A stretch of 64,000 nucleotides of DNA from Verrucomicrobiota bacterium (GTDB taxonomy: Bacteria > Verrucomicrobiota > Verrucomicrobiia > Opitutales > Opitutaceae), in contig JAEWIY010000201.1 of assembly GCA_023386835.1 (NCBI GenBank), forward strand, positions 16,173-80,172. The letters are read 5' to 3'. Positions within the stretch are counted from its first letter, which is position 1; every line of letters starts with the position of its first letter. Of the stretch, positions 60,701 to 64,000 are shown piece after piece. The translations under genes were made by a program, and so were the position numbers. The notes under the pieces were generated by a model. The model was not told the origin of the DNA. It saw only the letters and a program-made list of their open reading frames with translations, and did no database searches.

Positions 60701-61236
60701 GTGAATCGGAACAGGGGGCTCCCGGCAACGAATCAAAAGCCGCCGCCTCGCCCGGAGAAACGTCGTCCAAGGCCGGCAGAACGGCTGCGACATCCGGCGG
60801 CACCGAGGGCAACTCAGTCAACGAGCCCACGGATGCGATGGAAGAGCTGCGCCGCTTTGCGGAAGCGAGCGGACCGAACGGCGGCCGCAACGCGAATGCC
60901 GGCCCCCTGACAGGTCCGGGTTTTGGTGCCTGGGCGGACCGACTGCGGACCGTGGAACAACTGCTGGAAGACCCGCAGCAGCGTCAGCGTCTGGCCCAGG
61001 CACGATTCGAGGCGGAGGAGTTGCGTCGGGGCCATCAACGTGAAGGCGTTCCGCCGCAATGGGACCTTGTCGACATGGGGATTGTGGGTCCGCTGCAGGA
61101 AACCCGCGCGTGGATCCGACAGGAACTCAATCGGCGCGAACAGCCGGACGCGCTGCAACCCATTGACCGCGATCCGGTGCCGGACCGATTCGCCGAATCC
61201 GTTCGCAAGTACTATGAGGCGCTCGGCAGTGATTGA
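57736..61236 (+). CDS. DUF4175-like membrane protein with long coiled coil
   Basis: A 1166-residue protein. Spans near 36-56, 66-82 and 158-176, then Ig-like strands (about 190-480), followed by Glu/Gln/Arg-rich coiled coil (about 530-1000). The start L-G-Y-E-F-R-R-V-E-R-R and Y-P-E-L-G-T-S-L-R are typical of DUF4175 in these operons. Possibly a large adaptor linking the inner membrane and periplasm. Starts two bases after the BatA-like stop. Confidence 0.82.
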   Translation: MPRPPSSALRPSSDTRLGYEFRRVERRVRSASLHRHCALVWGAMLILAAIMWGMPYVAPSSRGLALPVLVPCFIAGALLAAWLAWRDRADLQATICAIEQQYPELGTSLRTAIEQQPDEATGRFHFLQRRVIQDVVGHSAERDWAAKPRRAARRWATAHFLGLAGAVLVSVQVVQQHPFGDRHREQRWEGFEVLPGDTAVERGSTVIVTMRFGGTSPSGATLHWQPTGDAPAQRLPMHQALSDPVVAASLVNLSLSGTYWIEHDGTRTPAYRVDVFERPTLVRADATLDYPEYTGLTDRTLPDVRRLSAVVGTRAEVTFLMNQPLRRAVLRSAEHGTEIELQPQPGAALQYRWQLTLEQSDRYTLHLVDEAGRTNAIPTEFRIDARENRRPELRLTSPSGDQRLSPLEEVQLTAEARDDFGLRDYGVAYSVGHEPPRYVSLAGEPTEPPLHATMEHLVSLEMLALRPRQLVTWFAWADDHGPDGALRRTTGDLAFAEIRPLDEIFRESETGGSPGQAGEGGDSAFDLLEVQRQISVAIWKLHSRDDAVSALREDITTIREGQQQAQRQLQEVSRQLNAPGVARWVEEAGAQMEATTDHLTNAADRERRGALQDAWLSSQAAYQALLRLQPDNTDVARSSSAGGRSGRRNQRQLNELEFRRDEDRYATESQAQAEPTPEEREQLQVLARLRELARRQQDLNERLQELQTALNAAKDQEEQEELRRELKRLEEEQRRMLADLDEVRDRAEQLAPGERAQDARNQLEQTRESMQRAGEQLGQGEVSQALAAGTRAREGLEQTGEGLRQDAASRFGEQMRQARQEARELATSQADAQRQLEELAQRPSLDDTSAREALARQLEAQAERRRALLNTLRQVTEDAEASEPQLHRQLYDLLRQQDRSATEQQLTSGAELLRRGFIEPVMEPQAAAARTLADLQSAVERAANSVLGGELNELRFVQRELEQLTNELQRERAQASADETAGASADGAGESEQGAPGNESKAAASPGETSSKAGRTAATSGGTEGNSVNEPTDAMEELRRFAEASGPNGGRNANAGPLTGPGFGAWADRLRTVEQLLEDPQQRQRLAQARFEAEELRRGHQREGVPPQWDLVDMGIVGPLQETRAWIRQELNRREQPDALQPIDRDPVPDRFAESVRKYYEALGSD

Positions 61237-61314
61237 TCGGTCGTCGTCACCCTTGCGCCGGAGCCACGCCACTGGCGTGCTGCCTCCCGCCCCTTCGCGG
61301 AGCGGGACTCAATC

Positions 61315-63663
61315 ATGATGCTGGCCGCGATCACCTTCTTGCGTGAAGGCGCCTGGCCTTGGGTTCTCGTGGCGGCGGTGGTCCTGTTTCCGCTCGCGTG
61401 GTGGGCGCTGCAGCCGCTCGCGCCGCGACGAGGCGAACGGGCGGTCGCGGTCGCGTTGCGTTGCCTGGCCCTGGGGCTCCTGCTGCTTTGCCTGCTTGAG
61501 CCCAATTGGACCGCGCCTCGTCCCCAACAGGGCGCCAACGTGCTGGCGGTGCTCGTCGATCGCAGCCGGAGCCTCCAGTTGCGTCCGAGCGGCAGTCATC
61601 CCGCCGCAGCCGATACCTTGCGCCGCTGGCTCAACGACGAACCCGGATGGAGCGAGGCGATCGCAGACGTGTACCAACTTCGCCGCTACACCTTCGACCG
61701 GGAAGTCCGTCGCGTCGCCGATTTCACCGACCTGGCGTTCGACGGTGAACGCAGCGACCTCGGGGCCGCGCTGCGCGCCGTGCGCGAGCGCACCGCTGGC
61801 CAGCCGCTCGCCGGAATCGTGCTCTTCACCGATGGCAATGCCACCGATCTGCCCGCGGGGCTGCCGCCGGAAGTGGACGCGTTGCCGCCGGTCTATCCGG
61901 TCCGACTTGGACGCGGGGCGGAGTGGCGCGATGTTCGGCTCGATCGGGTCGAGCTGCGCCGCACCGCGTTCGACGACACGCCCGTGCAGCTGCGGGTGAC
62001 GCTCGCGCACGAAGGCGCGGGCTCCGGCGCGGCCACGGTGCAGGTGCAGCCGTTGGGCGGTTCAACCACCGGGGACGCGCCACCGGCGCGCGTTGTGCCG
62101 GCCAATCACGCGGCCCCACTCGAGTTCAGCTGGAGGCCTTCCGGTAGCGGGGTGCAGTTCTACGAAGTCTCCGTCGCGCCACCACAGCCGGAACTGGAAG
62201 CAACGCTCCAGAATAACCGCCGCCTCGTCATGGCTGATCAAGGCCGGACGACATACCGGGTGCTCTACGTCGGCGGGCGCATGAATTGGGAATTCAAATA
62301 CCTGAATCGCGCGCTGGCCGAGGATCCGCAGTTGCAGCTGGTCGCGTTGATGCGGCTGGCGCACCGGGAGCCGAAATTCGAGTTCAAGGGCCGCCAGGGC
62401 GAGGCCAGCAATCCGTTCTTCCGCGGGTTTGGCGGCACCGACGATACGATTCGCTACGATCAGCCCGTGCTCACGCGCCTCAACACGCGCGACGCGAGCG
62501 AACTTCGGGGCGGTTTTCCACGACTGGCGGAGGAGCTCTTTGCTTACGACGCGGTGATCCTGGATGACGTCGAGGCCGCGTTTTTCTCACCGGATCAACT
62601 TCAGCTGCTTCGGCAATTCGTCTCCGACCGCGGCGGCGGATTGATGATGCTCGGCGGCGCCGACTCGCTTGAGAGCGGCGGCTATCAAGACACGCCCCTG
62701 GCTGCGGCGTTACCCGTGTACCTGGATCGGCTTGCGGCTTCGACTCCGCGCGGTCAACTCGCGTGGAGCCTGACGCGTGAGGGTTGGGTGCAGCCCTTTG
62801 CACGCGTGCGCGCCGAGGAGTCGCAGGAAAAGGAGCGATTGGACGGCATGCCTCGTTTCCTCGTGGGTCATGCCCTCGGCGCGATCAAACCCGGCGCGAC
62901 CATTCTCGCGCAGCTGCAGGATGAAACGGGCGAAAACTACCCCGCCCTTGTCGCGCAGCCCTTCGGGCGCGGTCGTGTGGCCGCGTTGGCCGTGGGCGAC
63001 CTTTGGCGCTGGGGACTGCGCAGCGCGGCCGAACAAGCCGATCTCGCCCGGTTCTGGCGCCAGCTCACCCGCTGGCTGGTCACGGACGTCCCGGCGCCCG
63101 TCGAGATTCGCGCCACAGCCGGAACCTCGGGCCCGGGAGTCGAGCTCAACGTGTTCGCCCGCACCAAAGCGTTCCGGCCGGCCGACAGCGCTCAGGTTTC
63201 GCTCACCGTGCGCCGTATTGCGGGAACCGGAGAGGAAGACCCGGAGGGCACGTTTCAGCAGGCCACCTTCCCCGCTGAACCGGTCGCGGATCAACCCGGT
63301 CAGTACTCCGCGCGGCTCGATCCCCGCGCCCCGGGTGCCTACCTCGCCACCGCGACGGTGCAGGACAGTCAGGGCAACCTGCTCGGCCAGGCGGAAACAG
63401 GTTGGGTCAACGATCCTGCCGCGGACGAGTATGTGCGTCTCCAGCCGAATGATACATTGCTCGACGAGTTGGCGCGACGCAGCGGCGGACGAACCGTCGA
63501 ACCGGAAGAGCTCGATTCGTTGGTGGATACGCTTAACCGCACCCCCGCTCCGGTGATGGAACTCGCCAGCCGGCCGCTCTGGCATAACAGCCTCATTTTC
63601 CTGCTCGTGCTCGGCTGCCTCGCGGCGGAATGGGGCTGGAAACGCTGGAGGGGCCTCGCATGA
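61315..63663 (+). CDS. membrane protein with vWA-like and glutamine-amidotransferase-like domains
   Basis: A 782-residue protein. Two spans (about 14-34 and 46-62), a vWA strand with D82-R-S-R-S, an Ig-like part (about 210-295), and from about 300 to 570 a class I glutamine-amidotransferase-like fold (Y-R-V-L-Y-V-G-G-R, Y-D-A-V-I-L-D-D-V, G-G-G-L-M-M-L-G-G) with no catalytic Cys visible. A last span is at about 758-778. Part of the MoxR operon; ATGA overlap with the next gene. Confidence 0.85.
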   Translation: MMLAAITFLREGAWPWVLVAAVVLFPLAWWALQPLAPRRGERAVAVALRCLALGLLLLCLLEPNWTAPRPQQGANVLAVLVDRSRSLQLRPSGSHPAAADTLRRWLNDEPGWSEAIADVYQLRRYTFDREVRRVADFTDLAFDGERSDLGAALRAVRERTAGQPLAGIVLFTDGNATDLPAGLPPEVDALPPVYPVRLGRGAEWRDVRLDRVELRRTAFDDTPVQLRVTLAHEGAGSGAATVQVQPLGGSTTGDAPPARVVPANHAAPLEFSWRPSGSGVQFYEVSVAPPQPELEATLQNNRRLVMADQGRTTYRVLYVGGRMNWEFKYLNRALAEDPQLQLVALMRLAHREPKFEFKGRQGEASNPFFRGFGGTDDTIRYDQPVLTRLNTRDASELRGGFPRLAEELFAYDAVILDDVEAAFFSPDQLQLLRQFVSDRGGGLMMLGGADSLESGGYQDTPLAAALPVYLDRLAASTPRGQLAWSLTREGWVQPFARVRAEESQEKERLDGMPRFLVGHALGAIKPGATILAQLQDETGENYPALVAQPFGRGRVAALAVGDLWRWGLRSAAEQADLARFWRQLTRWLVTDVPAPVEIRATAGTSGPGVELNVFARTKAFRPADSAQVSLTVRRIAGTGEEDPEGTFQQATFPAEPVADQPGQYSARLDPRAPGAYLATATVQDSQGNLLGQAETGWVNDPAADEYVRLQPNDTLLDELARRSGGRTVEPEELDSLVDTLNRTPAPVMELASRPLWHNSLIFLLVLGCLAAEWGWKRWRGLA

Positions 63664-64000
63664 ACGGATTCGTGCACCCGCCCTCTTACTCCCTGCTCCG
63701 GCGATTCTTCGCCCTCGCGGTCATGGCGGGCGGGGTGACGGGCGCCATCGCCCAACCGGCTGCGTTTCCCGATTCCGCCGGCGATCTTTGCGTCGTCGTC
63801 GGCGCCCCGGGCGAAGATCAATTCCGAGAACCCTTGCAACGCGCCGCCGACGCGTGGCGCCAGGCCGCCGAGCGGGGACAACTCGCGGCGACGTTGATCG
63901 GAACATCGACCGATCCGGAAACGTCCGCAAATGATCGCGATCGCCTGCGCGAGTGGCTGGAACAGCGCGACGTCGGCGAAGGAGCCGCCCCACTCTGGCT
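63660..64000 (+). CDS. exported hypothetical protein, N-terminal fragment
   Basis: The first 113 codons of a gene cut by the right edge. A signal peptide (about 10-34, F-A-L-A-V-M-A-G-G-V-T-G-A-I-A-Q) is followed by D-L-C-V-V-V-G-A-P-G-E and an amphipathic helix (A-A-D-A-W-R-Q-A-A). Starts in the stop of the previous gene (ATGA at 63660-63663), so it belongs to the MoxR operon. Confidence 0.75.
   Translation, partial: MNGFVHPPSYSLLRRFFALAVMAGGVTGAIAQPAAFPDSAGDLCVVVGAPGEDQFREPLQRAADAWRQAAERGQLAATLIGTSTDPETSANDRDRLREWLEQRDVGEGAAPLW

Noticed and set aside
1..64000. tRNA, rRNA, CRISPR arrays, insertion sequences, prophage
   Set aside because: No cloverleaf, rRNA segment, regular repeat-spacer array, transposase or phage gene was recognised by eye.

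Overview
The window is GC-rich, gene-dense bacterial chromosome (roughly two-thirds GC) carrying about 52 protein genes. It looks like a Verrucomicrobiota genome, most likely Opitutaceae/Opitutales. The grounds are LpxK and a lipoprotein-bearing, Gram-negative-type envelope; a secreted protein with autotransporter-type beta-strand repeats ending in a PEP-CTERM anchor; a ResB plus large CcsA cytochrome c assembly pair; a MoxR/DUF58/BatA/DUF4175/DUF4159 operon of the kind common in the Planctomycetota-Verrucomicrobiota group; and an overwhelmingly housekeeping content. No rRNA, tRNA, CRISPR array, transposase, integrase or phage gene was seen. Most starts have no Shine-Dalgarno sequence, and seven gene pairs are joined by ATGA start/stop overlaps.

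Layout. 1-10 kb: a partial DUF748-like gene, a ROK kinase, a GNAT acetyltransferase, an alpha/beta hydrolase with a small partner, several small hypothetical genes, an entericidin-like lipoprotein with a clear terminator, a PRC-barrel/BON stress-type protein, an SPW-type membrane protein and an FAD amine oxidase. 10-18 kb: an AI-2E family transporter fused to extra sensory-like domains, transketolase, and a convergent cobA-hemD / degT / trpF cluster. 18-24 kb: the PEP-CTERM repeat protein and a two-gene 5-oxoprolinase operon (pxpA and a pxpB-pxpC fusion). 24-28 kb: a lipoprotein, resB and ccsA, with a GxxExxY gene bounded by inverted repeats wedged between resB and ccsA. 28-39 kb: lpxK, a class V aminotransferase, a polytopic membrane protein, topoisomerase III, a VOC protein, a thioredoxin-like protein, a TolB-like propeller and a secreted hypothetical protein. 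39-44 kb: a HEAT-repeat/formylglycine-synthase-fold protein convergent with an ExbB-like proton-channel operon with two membrane-anchored partners. 44-50 kb: class II aldolase, small secreted proteins, a GH5 glycosidase, a DUF3300 protein and a YqeY protein. 50-64 kb: a long co-directional operon (TPR/peptidase-MA, DUF4159, MoxR, DUF58, BatA-like, DUF4175-like, vWA membrane protein, and a truncated secreted protein).

How the genes work together. ResB and CcsA handle haem delivery for c-type cytochromes, and CobA-HemD feeds tetrapyrrole synthesis. Transketolase and fructose-bisphosphate aldolase serve central carbon metabolism. The MoxR operon is the usual ATPase-plus-vWA assembly machine with envelope partners. 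The two most unusual items are the inverted-repeat-bounded GxxExxY cassette at 25718-26186 and the ExbB-like/HEAT-FGE locus at 39162-43655. The second could be an uncharacterised proton-motive-force-driven envelope or defence system, but that is inference.
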